Part shown: positions 1-14,320 of the stretch, in pieces | Position numbering within the stretch: position 1 is the stretch's first letter | How the letters are laid out: each line of letters starts with the position of its first letter | Assembly (NCBI RefSeq): GCF_947623445.1 | Contig: NC_135247.1 | Coordinates: forward strand, 4,714,501-4,778,500 | Reading direction: 5' to 3' | From: Clavelina lepadiformis | Lineage: Eukaryota; Chordata; Ascidiacea; Aplousobranchia; Clavelinidae | DNA: 64,000 bases | The notes under the pieces: generated by a model | Seen by the model: the letters and a program-made list of their open reading frames with translations, nothing else | Database searches by the model: none | Told to the model about the DNA's origin: nothing | Position numbers and translations under genes: made by a program

Positions 1-3000
1 ATTGAAATTCGGCTTGGCAAACGTCATACAAGTTAAGTATTCTTTGTATACAATGGAGAATTCCCATTTCGTTACAGAGAGCGCGTTTCGCTGGGGCAAA
101 GTAGTATCAATCTCCATAATTATATATTTGAAAGTCAATATCCTTGAAGAGAAAGTACCTAACCGGGTCGTTGACGTAACCGTTTCCGTGAATTTAGTGC
201 AGGTCTAGAGGTCCACGCCTCATCTGGCACCGGCTGCCGCATGATTTACGATAATTCCTATTTAGAACGTCACGTATAGATTTAATCATATTGTGTGAAA
301 ATACTTGAAGTCGATGGCACGGTATAATATAATACATTAAGAGATACGCATTTCCTATTTGAATTGCGCAAATAGCTTCATGTTGTACTATGCTCAAGTC
401 GAAATTGACATTCAAGGCTATTAATTATTCAACGTTAAACAAACTGTAGCGATCGTAACAACATTGCCCGAGGAGTGCGCCAGGCTGAAAATTTATGATC
501 GATCGGTTGCCTGCAGTCTGCACCAGCCATTGTTCGGGCCGTGCTCGTTTTGTTAATGTAATAACAAACGGGTCCTATTCTGTTAAGAAAACTCAATTAC
601 TTGGCTTTTATTAAAAAATAACTAACTTATATTTCTCACCACAAGGAAAGTGTTAGGGAAAAGCCGTTCGAAACAAAATTAGTTTTATGAAACTATTACG
701 TCGCGGAGGTCTGATTTACTCCAAGATACTGGTAGCCTTGTCCAAATAAACGCGTTTGAAATATAGCTAAACATCAAAACAAACCACAGGCCACGGTATA
801 CCAACATCATGTTCATTTACACCGAATTAGTTTCCGGTTATGGTAAGTTACGTTAACAAACTGGCTTTGATGCTGTTACCCTGAGTCGCTTTGTTTTGTG
901 ATACAGGTTTCACAACAGTGAAGAACCTCAAGTTAAACGTTTGACTTTTGTTCCGGTGTTATCATAATAATCTCTTCCCGCACTTACAAAATAAGACAAA
1001 GTCGAGCCGCATTGTAAAGTTTGGCTACCAGTGCGATAGCTTTTGTGTTTTGGAAGTACACTTTGCTAAGACCGCTGTGTTAATCGCTAGGGTCGCTCAG
1101 CATAGGAGGATGTTCACAACACAGCCTTTGTGCTTGCTATTAGTTTTTGATTTTCAGAGCGATGACCTACGTTTTCCATCTTGGCTTGCGGATCACGACA
1201 TGTCCCTTTCGCCCAATCAAAAACTGCCGAAACTTAGATATCGATTGTGACATCACTATTTAAATCCTGACAAGTTTTCACGTTTAAATGTCAACTCGCG
1301 TCGGTCCGATTGTTCAGAAACCCAGTCGACACACAGAACTCAAGTTGTTTGGCATTTATGCGGGTAGACAAGACCGTTCATTCCAAAGTCGAGCTGAATA
1401 TTATGCAAACATTGGCTGTTTTGGGCGTTTTGCTTAACCTTCAGGCAAGCACCCAAAACGTCTCAGGTTTATTTGCCGTCATTATTAATTTTGTTTAATC
1501 TGCACGCAATGATCTACGCGTCGAAGACCAAACTAATCTATTTTGGGCAACTTTTTTCCATGTGGAACTCAGAGCAGATATTATTTGAACGTGCCTCAAA
1601 TAATCTACAAGCAATGAAAGCTTCGCCTGTACACAGATGGATGCGCTCAATAGACAATGACGTAATGTCGTCGCGTTAAACCAAACAAACGGCGATGTGA
1701 CCAGTATCGTCTGATGGAGCTTCACAATGGAGACCTTTATGCGTAGGCTCTATCTGGTAGTATCCATTTCGGTTCAAAAACGCTAACTTGCAGTAATTAT
1801 CTATCTACGTGTGCCAGTGTTTCGTGTCAACACAACGTCAAGTGGCAGTTTCCGCCTAAAAAAGATGTTGAAAATAGTCGAAATGTTTTGGAAAAAATCG
1901 GTGGTTAGCAAATTCTTCCTGACCCGTATCAGGTGTCAGTCGCACAGCGTCGGACGCACCGGAAGCGCATCGAAAACTAAAAACAAAAGCAATTGAATTT
2001 CCACAAAGACAGGTGTAGTACAACGTTTCCGTTATCAGAAGTCGTCCCATTTATCGACGAACAGAACAAAGACAAACTTAAATTGATCACGTTATTTTAG
2101 TGTTTCAATGCAAATAAACTACCCAAAAATTGAATGGACAAAGAATCTACACAACATGTTACGAACGTGAAATTACTTAATGTCATCCAAGCAACTTCTT
2201 CAATTAGTAGGCAACTTGACGACCTAGACCCGATTTCAAACAACCAACGGCAGCAGGTGACTACCTCTGGGATACTAGTCTAGACAAAAAGATTTAAATC
2301 GCCAATGAACATCAATAACTACAGATTGGTCACATTTAATACAATCTTTTTATATTTATTGGTTGTCAAAAATTACTCACACCATCATTTATTACCCGTG
2401 ATGAACAGCCGTAAGTGTTAATCTCTGTCGAGTGTCGAACTAAGGTAACTGACTGGATGTAGCCTCGTATCAAAAAGATAACTCGTAGCCGAAGGCCAAG
2501 TCATTGCTTAAGTATCTAGTAAATGTGGTGATGACAACACCTACGCGTTAGCGCCGACCTAATCTCGACGACAATCTGCCGATTTCGTAGGCTCTGGTGC
2601 GGAGGTGCCAGAAAATAAAAATTTCTGGAACAACACTGTTATGTGTAAACTAATTCCCATTGAAAGGGTCCAATTGAAAATTAACCGGTCGTAAAATATA
2701 CAGAACACGTTAGGCCACATCGCGTTCATTAACTTAAAGTTTATCGTTGCATTATGGCGTCTTACTTAAACTCTGAACTGTTTTTATATAACCCACGCTT
2801 GTTTTAGTTTCTTAAATATGGTTAAAATCTCCAAACCGAATTTATGCGAAATCGATTATAATCAGACCAAGTAAACAGCGATTTTACTGCCTTAAAATCT
2901 CTTTTAACATATTGTTTGTGTTGGGGTAGATAGCCTAGACATGCGCTGGTGAATATTAGCCATATAAGTGTGCAAATTACGACATCTCACTTAAAGGCTT

Positions 3001-6000
3001 AACGTGTTTGGTTCAAAATGTTTTCATTTCCCGGAACAAAGGCGACTCTTTCCCTCCCGAAAATCCGGGAAACGAAATGTCGTCGGTCGACGTGAGAGCG
3101 ATAAAATATCACTTTCCGCTAATATACATCAAACGCACTTCTTTGTCCTTTTGACTCATACTTGAATAATGTTAAGGACAGCAAGCGAGACGTGTTGCCT
3201 CTCCTGAAGGCTTGAGGCCAACATGACGCGAAGGTTCGCAGCAAGACGACCACTTAACAAGTAGGTATTTGCTTGTTGTGGATCTAAACAATGGACGTGA
3301 TCTCTGCAGGGCGGCCAAACGCTGAGACAACGAAAAAATCTCAGGGAAACCGTTTCTGATGCCCCGGTCTGTCTTTGGGAAGAGGTTGTTAAAAGAATGA
3401 CCAAAATTGGTTTGTTGTCTTATACAGATGATCGCTTCGTGTCGGACATTTGCGGACAGGGAAAAAATAATTTAGTCGATCTGTCCCTTTCGTTGGAATT
3501 TTTAAAATATTCGTTTTTTATTTAGGACAACGCCATGTGGTGCTAATATTCGCCTCAAATGGCTATACAGTATACACTCCGTTCCGTTTCGGTATATACC
3601 AATAATTTCGGTTCATACCAGCTATTCCCAGGTAAAGATTGACGCAAGCTTTATAAAGGGAATTGATAACTGTCTTATATTTAGCTGTAATAAAAATAAA
3701 ACATCTGTTCCGGTCGGTTGTCGGTACACAAAAAACAGTTGGTTCACATGGAAAACGGCTTTGTTGCGCACAAATAGAGGAACCAAATGTGTAGGTCTTC
3801 CGTCACGAACTGGCAACCACGCGAAATAGTGTTTATCATCTGATCCCGCCCCATTGTTAAGATGCCGGGATTGTGAAATAAATCCAGCCCCATGCAGAAA
3901 CGTGGAAGCAAGCAAAAATGTTTTAAATCTTTACTGGTACAATAGGAAGTCAAGTTACGTTTTCTGAATGTCATAAACATTTGTGATAATTCTTAATATG
4001 GTATAGGCCTAATGATAGAGCACTTGCAGTTTCCAATAAACTTAATGTCGGTTTAAATATCGATGACGTACGTTTGTAATAAAAATATAAAAGATGAAGC
4101 ATGAAGTGGCGTGTTTAACCCCGTTCCAATCCGTCTAAATCCTTTTATAGCATTCTACATGAAAAACTACTGAAGCAGTTTAACCATTCACTTTTACTTT
4201 GGTGAACAGTTTGTTATTCCTAACAACAATATTCCGCAGGAGTGGCTTTGACCGCACGCTCGCTCGGGTTAGTCGGCGTGACGTTTCTATTCATTTAACT
4301 GAAGCACCTGAGGAACTAGGTGTTGATGGAAGTACACAAACGAAAATGTTGAGTCTTTTAAGACCGACAAAACGCCCACAGAGGTTCGGCTTGCATGACA
4401 GGACGAGCCCGCCGATTGTGCTGTATCACTGCGGCTAGCCTTTAATGCGATCGGATTTCATCCATCGTCGCCTTTCTGTGATCAAAACTTGTCCGTAATC
4501 TCTGCAAGACAAGCTGTCCTTGCGCACTAGAGCTCTTTGTCAATGAGGTGACTCAATCCACTTTGAGATAAGACGCACAACAAGTGAAGCAAATTTGATA
4601 AACCAGTATTCACCTTAACATATAAGTTAAAGTCTTGGCTTTCACAATTTGTCAGGAGTGCTCCAAGATTTGTTGGTAACTGGATTTTCACAAACTTTAA
4701 AAATCGATTTCTGGATGTCATTTTGTGGCAACCGCTTGCCTGTTATACCGGTTGGTCGCTGGCTATTTGGAGAACGAAAAGTATGACGTCAAACTTTTGT
4801 GTAATGTCACATACAGACTGGGTACAGCCAACGACTATGACGTCAAAACCTTTGAGAGCGATCTGTTGGGCATTACGTTAAGAAGTTTCGTTCAGGCTCG
4901 TTTAAAAAAAAATCTTTTTAAATATCTGCCATCTGCACGTTGAATATGACCATCGTTTACCTTTTTTTCGGCCAACTGTCGTTAAACAAACCCTATTGAC
5001 AACGGCTTTGAAAAGCTTTGTGGGTGATTCTGTGAGGTTTTGTATAACTGGTTAGACAACCAGAGTCCAACGGTAAACAATGGCCTAGATATAATCACTG
5101 CTTTGACAGTTTAGTGTTTTGTCAGGATAGGATAAGATCAAATAAAACAAAACAAACGTGACATGAGAACCGAAAAGCAAATAGTCTCTTGAAGTTGAAT
5201 CCCGAGCACGGAAGCAAGCACTCAACTTCTAGAAACGCAAAGAACGAGACAATTGCCAAAATAAATATCAATGCAAGGCCGTGAAGGTAATACACAGAAT
5301 TGGAATCCGATGCAAGCCGATAAACTCTGCCTTTAAATCAACCCATTAGGTCAAGAGTTTCTGGAAGTTTCTCCTGATTTCACACGAAATTCCTCTTCGT
5401 CAAAAAGCTTGTTTATTACCTTCGCAATTAAGATAGCAACAACATATAACAGTCTTGCTTCGGGCGATATATTCTCTAATGACAGAAATTTCAAACCACA
5501 TCTCAAATCTCAGATACGGCATTACTGGCAAAGCGGGTTGCCTCACTCTCGTGTGTTGGTTATAATCTTTGCAGCATTCGAATTTCAAAAAAGTAAGAGA
5601 CTTTTCAACAGCTTTGCAAATTACCACATTTTATCATTTGAGCGTAGCATTTGCCTTAGCTCTGTCTTAGGACGGGAAAGCGCTGCAGATAAGAAAGTGC
5701 TAAATTGCTTTTCATGTTTTCCCCTATAATGAGTCATTGCCTCGCCGACGTCTAAGCTTGTTTAAGGGTGATAACCCTGTAAGCGGAAAATTGGACCAAG
5801 ACAAAAAATGCCTTCTATATGGATCCCAACACCGTAATTTAGCGCGATTAAACGAGATTTTTGCAATGGATCGAGAGAGCGGTAAATAGTTAGAAAAACG
5901 TGCCTTGCTACAGTTTCTTATCAGCAGTATCTAACCATATCGATCAGACTTAGAGATTAAAAGAATTATAGCAGTCCATTAGACCAACCCGACACTGCGT

Positions 6001-8490
6001 TTTGTTTGCGACCTTTCAGTTATTCGAAAAATTCGACGCGATAAATATATTTGAAATGTCACACAGTAAATATAAACACGGTCGTTATAGGATCATTTTA
6101 GCACAACGCAGTAAACCAATATCAAAGTCAGTTTAATCGCAAACGTTTTGTTGACCATAAAGTCTATTTAATAATGTAACAGTTGTATCGTAAAACGTTC
6201 AGCGTTTAGACTGGCTCCCCCTAACACGGTGTAACCATTTTATTGTCGACCCGTGCCATAAATCTGTCGTTTCAGAAGCGAAAGCACGCGTTTAATTGTG
6301 ATTACATGCAAAGACCTGACAAACAAATTATCTATCTAATCAAATTTATTTACGTCCGCTGCAAAACTTCTAAATTATATGATGTCACTAATTGGCACAG
6401 TTTGGTGACCTACTCCCGGTCCTCAGCGCATTCGGAGACAGTTACCAGCGCTATTTTTAGGATTTTTGAACTTAACGGAGAAATCCTTGGCCAAGTGTTT
6501 CAAACGCGTCTATTACAGGCAAAGTGGGTATCCTCGGGGACTTAAGAACCACCTAGGAATTGACGGACACGAAACAGAAAGTGAATTGATCCCCCAGAAG
6601 GAATTTCAATATTTGGAATATGTTTTACAACATGAAACCACAGCATATGCTTTCTCACGGTTGTCGTGTTGCGTGGGCGATAAGTAGACTCGATACGGGA
6701 AAAATATTGTAAATAGTTTCTACAAACCAGGTGAAGGAATGAACTCATTGAATTGTTTTATTGCGTCATCGCTGATAACTTATTTACACGTCAATGAATT
6801 ATACAAATACTGTGGCCAACCGACGAGGAAATACTTTTCCTACGTAATTTCGACAACACCGCGCCAAAGAAATGCTACAAACATGTTATACGTAAGGTTG
6901 ACAGCGTAGAGTCTCATATCGCCCTCTTCTACAGTAATAAGAATAAATTAGATTACTGGGCGGTATGATGGTTGTTCGCTTTACAAAATCAATAAGCTTT
7001 CGATCGGCGGCCCTGCTAAAAGAGACACAATATATGGTTTGTTTTGACAATGCTTTTATCCCACGAAGGGGGAAGTCTAGAAAGTCTTAGACTCTTCTTG
7101 TAGTACCGAGCGCTTTTGTTTCATATTTTCAAACATGTAATCATTACCGTGTAAGGTTTCCGCACATACACGATTAAGCGATTGACGACCAATTATGAAA
7201 TGTTGTTACTTTAGCGTAAGCATTACTCTTCTTTTTATAATCAGTGACCTGGGATAGATACTAAGTGCGTTTTTATCTCCAGCAATATACAGTTTCGTTT
7301 GCTTAAGCTAAAGTTACTGAAATTCTTTGCAAGGTAGCTTATTAGGTATAAAGGTGTCATCATTCAGTGAAAGTTAGGGCGGCCCGAACACGCCCACGGA
7401 AAGACTCCCGCCAGGCTTTAAATAATTCAAGGTGCTAAAAAGTGTTATGACTGGAAATCATTTTAAGGCGGTTGGGTTTCGAAAAAATTCGGCTTGAATA
7501 ATTCGAAGTGGAATACGGTATAAGTCGGCCTATATTTAAACTACGATGGACGCGAATAGGAAATAAACCTTTTCTTTGGATTTGACCCGGATTAGGGTCA
7601 CTAGTATCAGAATCAAACTATTCAAAGCTGCGCATTTGTGTCCATACTCCCGTGAAACGTTCAGTGCAAAATGCAATTTACGAACAAGAGCTTGATCTAG
7701 GTCACGTGTTACCAAAATTCCTTCAATTGGCAAGACCGGTTAATTACTCTCAACGGTATCCCGCGCAGCTGACTGGGCTACTTTTCTAACGTCTGCGGCA
7801 TGGCCAAACGCTATTGAGCATTAGGTTTCCCAACAAACGACCCCGTTGTTCCGGTCACCGTACAACCAGGTTTACTTAAAAGTACTGGGCAGATTCGTTT
7901 TAGCGTTCCAAAAACCACCGAAACCTCCAGTGACATTACGTCATCCATGAAAGCAAGCTCCGGATTTGAAAGAGAGAGAATACGTCAGAACAAATCGATC
8001 CTGTTTCAAACAAACCAACCACAGATCTGCAGCAAGCATAAATATTCAAGTGTGACTGGCATCACAAATCAGCAGCTACGTTTTCATTTATCACGTAACA
8101 AATGTAAAAGATCAACAAGGGCAACGGGGAAGTACTTTCTTAAAACAACCGACATAGCTTAAATAGTTACGTGCGGCTGACTGCCAAAATCAGTTCGAGT
8201 AGGTTTCTTGTTTAAGACAACAGAACATTCCGCGTCCTATACCTTGCAAACAACGCCAACCAGTTTAAGCCTAGACACTCAGCTAGCTTAAAGCATGCCT
8301 TCACGTATTCAGCCCCCCGTTGATAAACAAGGGTAAATTCATTCTAAAGCTGTTAAAAGGCCAATTACTTAAAGGCTCATGGCTACTTTACACAAGAGAC
8401 CAACTTTGAAAACAAAGTATTCATAATTTTGTATAACATGTCTTAAACGATTTAAGTTAGTCATCCACTTTACAAATAATTATATATAAC
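1..8490. other. Gene-poor stretch, nothing recognised
   Basis: I see no conserved protein, RNA gene or repeat with identifiable ends. Open frames are short (at most about 106 codons), mostly start at non-ATG codons, and lack homology I recognise. The stretch may hold introns or distant regulatory DNA of the gene whose first coding exon appears near 9.7 kb on the minus strand, but that is only inference from position. Confidence 0.5.
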
Positions 8491-9297
8491 TAGGGCCCGC
8501 AAAAGTCAATAAAGTCAAAATTTTTTAAGGACCTCGTCTGACCACGAATCAAAGAATAAAGTTGTTTTCAGCACCTAGGGGATTGTTTCTAAGAAGTTTA
8601 TAGGTCAAAATAAAGTCAAAATTTATAATAAAGTCAAAATTTTCAATAAAGTCAAAATTTGTCAAATTATGGCTTTTGACAAAGTTTTTGTGTTTCTTGA
8701 GAGTAATTTTTGTAAAAATCCTCGTGGAAGCATTGTAAATCAGGAACTGCGACACAATTAAACCATATTAACCCATAAAAGCAGGAAATAAGTCACAATG
8801 CCCACTTGGATCAGCAGTAACTTTTATTTCAAAAAGCTATTGAGAAAAGACAGAAATTTCAAGCCTGAAAATGTTAAAAATTACATGATGCTGTATTACA
8901 ATAAATAAGTTGAAACACTTTTCTGTAGTGATTTCTTTAAAGCCGCGTGAAGGGGGTTACATTACTTCTTCCCTGTTTAATTTGCTGTTTATTAGAATTT
9001 ACCATTGCGGAGAAAATCGAGGCAAAGTGCCCTTTTCACAAGGACAAAATAACACAAGCTACCTAAATCTATCGCCAAAAAACACGACGCACTTTTTATA
9101 ATCCAAAAAACACCTTGACTTTTCGACAAAATATTACGTTTGGGTCTGAAATTGACAAAATATTATGTTTGGGTAACAGGAGGAAGAACTGTGGCCTCTA
9201 CAAATAAGCAATTTCGTTAGGTCAAAATAAAGTCAAAATTTGATAAAAATAAAGCCAAAAAAATTTTTTTTTAGGTCAAAATAAAAATGGCCCTATC
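8491..9297. mobile_element. Putative non-autonomous DNA transposon with repeated internal motif
   Basis: The segment begins TAGGGCC and ends with the reverse complement GGCCCTA (plus TC). It is flanked by identical 10-bp direct repeats, TATATATAAC, at 8481-8490 and 9298-9307, which look like a target-site duplication. Near both ends the motif AAAGTCAAAATTT recurs: about four copies at 8505-8660 and two at 9226-9255. Such repeats could act as subterminal transposase-binding repeats. A separate short tandem pair around a GACAAAATATTA core sits at 9127-9175. No coding capacity is seen. The flanking repeat is low-complexity (TA-rich), so the exact duplication length is uncertain, and the superfamily is not assigned. 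Confidence 0.55.
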
Positions 9298-9708
9298 TAT
9301 ATATAACAGTATATCGTTGATACTGAAGGCCAGAGTGAAATAACAGAAAGAAGTTAGATGCGATATAAGCGTTGCTCCAGCTGTCAAGTGCAGCTATAGA
9401 GCAAAGACGTACAAGTAGGACAGCAAATTTTGCACATATCTAACTCCGCTCCAAATTCCAATTGTTCAAGTTCACTACTAACCAAATTAAAGCACTATAC
9501 GATTACTAGCTTATAACGCTTACGACAGCATAAAAACAAAAAAGCAGCCTGCTCATCAAACTAAACATCAACTGTATGGTGATAGCGTGAAAGTCCAACT
9601 GCAATAGCAAGAGTATAGCGCGAACAGTGGAAAACAACGCAATTACACGTGAACAGGCAGCAGCAGAGTGGGTAAAAGCGGTGAAAACCGCAGAATTACA
9701 GATCTTAC
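9298..9708. other. No gene recognised
   Basis: Downstream flank of the 8.5-9.3 kb element. It also lies just 3' (on the minus strand) of the signal-peptide exon at 9709-9778, so it is probably intron sequence of that gene. I could not identify the next exon. Confidence 0.4.
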
Positions 9709-9778
9709 CTTTGAACACAGCTTGAGAGGAGCCTCGCTCCAAAAGTAGAAGGACAAGTACCAGCGCAAACTCTCTCAT
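9709..9778 (-). CDS. Candidate first coding exon encoding a signal peptide (gene not recognised)
   Basis: Reading on the minus strand from ATG at 9778-9776, 23 codons encode MREF followed by a hydrophobic run (ALVLVLLLL), then ERGSSQA-VFK. This is a good secretory signal peptide with a likely cleavage after the Ala. The exon ends in a near-perfect donor (AAAG/GTAAGA) at 9708. Upstream, a pyrimidine-rich TTTATTTCAG acceptor lies shortly 5' of the ATG, suggesting a spliced 5' UTR exon. Only this fragment is supported; the phase-1 downstream exons were not found. The open frame reads through the donor for longer, but that extension is hydrophobic noise. The product would be a secreted or membrane protein of unknown function. 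Confidence 0.4.
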
Positions 9779-12700
9779 CTTTATCCTATTGATCTCGTGA
9801 TTCTGAAATAAAAACACTGTTTTGTTTTCTCGGCTTGTTATCAAATAGGAATTAAACTGTTTTTTCGACTGTATAGAGAGAAACTATAAAACCGAACATC
9901 CTTCTTCGGGTTAGCTTAATTAAATCTCTTTGTTAGCCTTATACGGTTTCCTTTATACTTGCGGCAATGGCCGAAATTAAGATATGACCGACACTTTTCT
10001 ACTTTATGAAATACGAACTCACTAAATTAGTCAAATAGCTAGACAGCTTATAACTTTATAACCATTAGATAATCCTGCGGCTATTAAAATTAGCAATAAT
10101 TGGTTGATGCCTATATTGTGTGGAGAAAAATCTCTTACCCGACCGCGCTGTAAGTGGTCCCAGGCCCTTTTAATTATTCCTTATTGCTCCGATTTCTTCT
10201 TATTCAAGTGGAATTAAGGCAGACAGGTGGTTATCAAAACTAGCCAAACCTTGGCTAAAGAAAGGAAGTAACAATGGCAATTATTATTGTGCGCTGTTAA
10301 GAAAGACAGCCTAATTTCCTGCTGGGTTATAACGGCTTCCTATTTGGGTGGCAAAATTGTGGGTTTCTTCTCAAGAGAGCTTTGTCGGGAAAGTACAGAT
10401 GAACTTGTAAATCATAAGATACAAAACATTGCTGCTATATCCCAAACGAGCGGTTTAGTAACGTAAGCTATTGACAAAACAAAAAAATTCTGCCAGAGTT
10501 TAGTTCCGATGCAGACGGTTCCACATGACCGAATCGAAAAAATGAAAGGCAGATGATCACAGGCGCACGCCTGCTAAGCCGTAGCAAATTTTAGGATTAA
10601 ACATGGGCACACGAAATCGCCTGTTGGAGAAATAGAAAGGCACGGAAAGAAACGCATTTTAGGGTTAGAATTAGTCAGGGTCAAAATATGTAAATGAAGA
10701 TGTGATGCCAACAAACAAAATAGTCAAACGACACAAAAGCATCGTCGATGGTTTGTAAATAAGGAAAGCCTATGATCACAGGTTGTGAATTTTGTAAGGT
10801 CTACCGATTCAAAATAGAGCTTGGCTTGCAGTTTTTAAACGTAAAGACCAGCCGTACCTCCACACATTACATTACCCTGTAGTTACGTTTACTATGGGCT
10901 TAGTTGTGCCTGTTGCTGAAATATTTCTATTTACTTCAGACATATAATTGGTTAAAGTCGTCCCTATTTTTCAACACATAAGTCTCAAAGTGAATCAAAC
11001 AAAGCCTTCACCAAATTAGTGCACATGTTTAAACTACACCTTTATAATGTATTTGACCAGCATAGATAAACAAAAGGCCGTTCTTCGTGACTGGTTCATA
11101 GGACAAATAACCGACGCACACAAAGTTTACTTAACTGTGTTCTGTGAGCGTTGAAGGCACAAATGACACAGATTCTTGCTTGCGCTGCTGTAACCGCTTT
11201 CCTCCGGTGTAACTGTACTGATTTTCGATTTTTTTGTGGGACACTACCACTTGCACGCTTTATATCGGTGCTAGACCGCTAGATCAAAACAATTACCGTA
11301 TACCGCGTTGCTTAAACATGAGTGGACGCAATATACAGAAATATCGCTCTTACCTCCACTTTCGACTCGAACAAATCGCTAGGAATGAACTTGGCTTTAC
11401 TGATAACTATGAGCATGTTAACGCGCCATTATCAGTTCTTCGGATGACATCTAACTACACTTGGCGAAATAACTACGACTACCGGAAGTTGAGTTAAACG
11501 GCTGTCCAGAACGCCCCGCGGCCATCTACGTATTACAGCATTACAAGTCTTATCTAACTTAGGCTGTTCATATATTGAGCCTTTAGATTTCCGCTTGATA
11601 TAAAACTTTCCTTCGTTACGTAGTGCCATCGAACAGGCTAATCTCGCAGTCAGGAATATCTTATCGGCACCACAGCGCTTATGACAACCGTCAGCGCTGT
11701 AACTAGCATTAGAACTGGCGTTGATAAAGGCCGATGGCATTCTACCTCGCATTACATGGTAATACTGAAACAGTGTCAACTTGAACTTGTGCACCTGTTT
11801 GCAGGGAAGCAAATTTTGTAGAAATTGTTCGGATAAAGCTGCAGCTAAGACCAAAATGAGCGATTAGATGATGATAAATCACCGCACATTTTGCCATACA
11901 GAGGTAAAAAGTTTTTTGTCTTAGCTTAATAGACGAATATTTCGAAGCATATAGTAGACGAGGATTGTAAATTCTTAATTTCAATTCAACTTACTTAAAA
12001 ATATAAAACCGAAAATGAATGAATCTGAAAGCTTGTTTCTGCATTAGTACGTACCTATCGTTTAAGAAACTTAGCTAAGAAGACTGTCCTATCCTTCGCA
12101 TATTCTTGTCGGTATCTACTGAGTCCGAGAAACACGCGTATCGTCAAGAGCGGTCATTTCGCTTTCAGACAAGCGTAAGCTGAAAATTCCGTCAGCCCTT
12201 TTTCCTTTGGCAGGCGCAAAGAAGTTCGCGGTTTTGTCGTTTTCTCATACAAGCTCGAGCTCTCTCCGGTCTGCCGCACCCTTTTGTTACCTCCATTTTA
12301 TTGTGATATTCGTTTGTTTGAATAACTTGCCTTTGCAAGACAAACATTGCCTCAGAACTTGTCAACTCATCAACAGTTTTAACTTTTAACTCTGTTTTTT
12401 TTTCGATGGGCAAAATCTTTTGGCATCTGCAGTTAAAAACTTCCCCTTAATGGCGGTGAAAACGGTTCTTTCAAGTTTCACGCAAGTATTTTTTGCCAAA
12501 AACACTGTTCTGCAAGAAAATAAACGACTGTACAAGTTTGTTTCATCTAGTTTTAGCCCATTCTGTGTTGGAAGTAACGTTTTAAATTAACGTCAGTGAG
12601 CTAATGGATAACAGAGTTATTGTCACAGCTTACACACTGCTAAAACATTAAAGAACATATAGGCTTTTGGGTTTTAGTTCAAGTGGAAAACGTAACTGTT

Positions 12701-14320
12701 GTGGTGTAAGTAACTCACTTTATGCTCGTTTGTTGAGTTTCCATTGAGTCGTTTTGGCTTCACCTGTTTATAGAAATCATTGAAGTTTGAACTGCTACAA
12801 GTAGTCTTCCATGTATACCGATAAGGTCTTAAAATCACAGTATGTTGGTGACCTTTGAGTTACACGCACTTTCCACCTACACAAAATGTATGGAGCGATA
12901 TCGTAGGTTGTCGGAGTTGTTTTGCACCAACAACGGATCTAAGTCTCGAAAAACTCCGATGAAAATTGCGTTCGGTTTCGTATCCATGCAAAATTTACCT
13001 AACAGCAAATCGTTTAGTTAAAGTGTCACCGCAATTGTAAACGCTTCTTGAAAAGGCTCAAAATCTGTTTGCGACACTAAGGTCGACCAAGATGGCTTCA
13101 ATACACGATTTGGGATGTTTTTTCAAGGCCGGAAACCGACTCAAGTCGAGCAAACATCGATCCATCTACATGAAGTCGCATAGACTGATGATTTAGGTCG
13201 TAAATGATGTCACGTTTAATTGCTAAAGAATGTTTGAGTTCCCGTTGAAGAGGGACCGCAACAAAAGGTCTTTCGGATAATTTGTCTTTTCGCTTTCATT
13301 CTAAACGAGCCGCGTGCCGCCAAAGCTTAACTCCGCCACCCTCCGAACGTATCAATTTCAGTGTTTAGAATAATATCAAATACATCTTTCAAATAACACA
13401 AACTAAAAACAGCCATTAGTAAACACTGCTTTCTACGTCAGGAGAATCGTAAAATAGATTGCGCTGTAAAGATGAACCGCTGAGTGAAAAAATATTGTAC
13501 TGTATGCATAGTAGCATAGTCCATTTTATTCACTCTGTACTTAAATATTGAAATGTTAGGGTATCATTTGCTTTACGGTCATCTGGTTTTGTTCTCGTAA
13601 GTCCTTCGAAACCCATCAAAATTGTTCGGTTATTTTAAGTAGTCGCATGAGAGACAAATCAAAATTAAATTAATAACCGTTGCTTCTCTTCGCATGCACG
13701 ACAAAAGTTTTGTAAAAACTTTACGTTTGCTGGCTTGCTTCGTTCTCAAAAATCACAATAAATTTGTATAAAGTAAGATTAAGATAGTGGCACATCTACA
13801 AATTTTCTTAGTCGTGGACACAGAAACAAAAAGACTTTAGAGTTTTCCATAGATTTATGGTGAGTATTTTGACAAATAGAGATAACTTGGTTATAGCCTA
13901 AGAGAGGCTTGACTCAACCAATTTTATGGTGACCGGTAACATCGTTCGCTTCCATGCGGCGTAGTAAATCTTTCACTTTTTCACAAGAGCGCGGAAAAGA
14001 TGTTTTCTGATCTGACAATAACTATATAGGCTACCTTTATCAAAGAGGGAATGCATGCTTCTGAGAGCAAAGGTTTTGCCCTACAACTTATCCGTCAACT
14101 ATCTCTTCATACAAATGATGGTAAAATCTGCTTTCTTCTAATATGGACTCACTTAACCTGCAGTGCAAGTAGGTTCGTATTGTGTCATTTGTTTTTCGTC
14201 ATTAATTGTGCGAAACGAAAATTACAATGCTAGCCGTTGTAGTTATTGCACAATAAAGAACATACTCACACACAGCAGTAGGATTTATACTACAGTATAA
14301 GAATTTATATAGCTTTAGAG
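9779..14320. other. Gene-poor stretch, nothing recognised
   Basis: The longest open frame here is 140 codons on the minus strand (11,432-11,854), with a shorter opposing frame at 11,234-11,497. Neither shows a conserved domain, splice signals or a convincing start context. No RNA genes or terminal repeats were recognised. Confidence 0.5.

Noticed and set aside
11432-11854. 140-codon minus-strand frame, the longest in the 1-24 kb desert
   Set aside because: No similarity, splice sites or polyA signal; length alone is not convincing in 12 kb of intergenic sequence.
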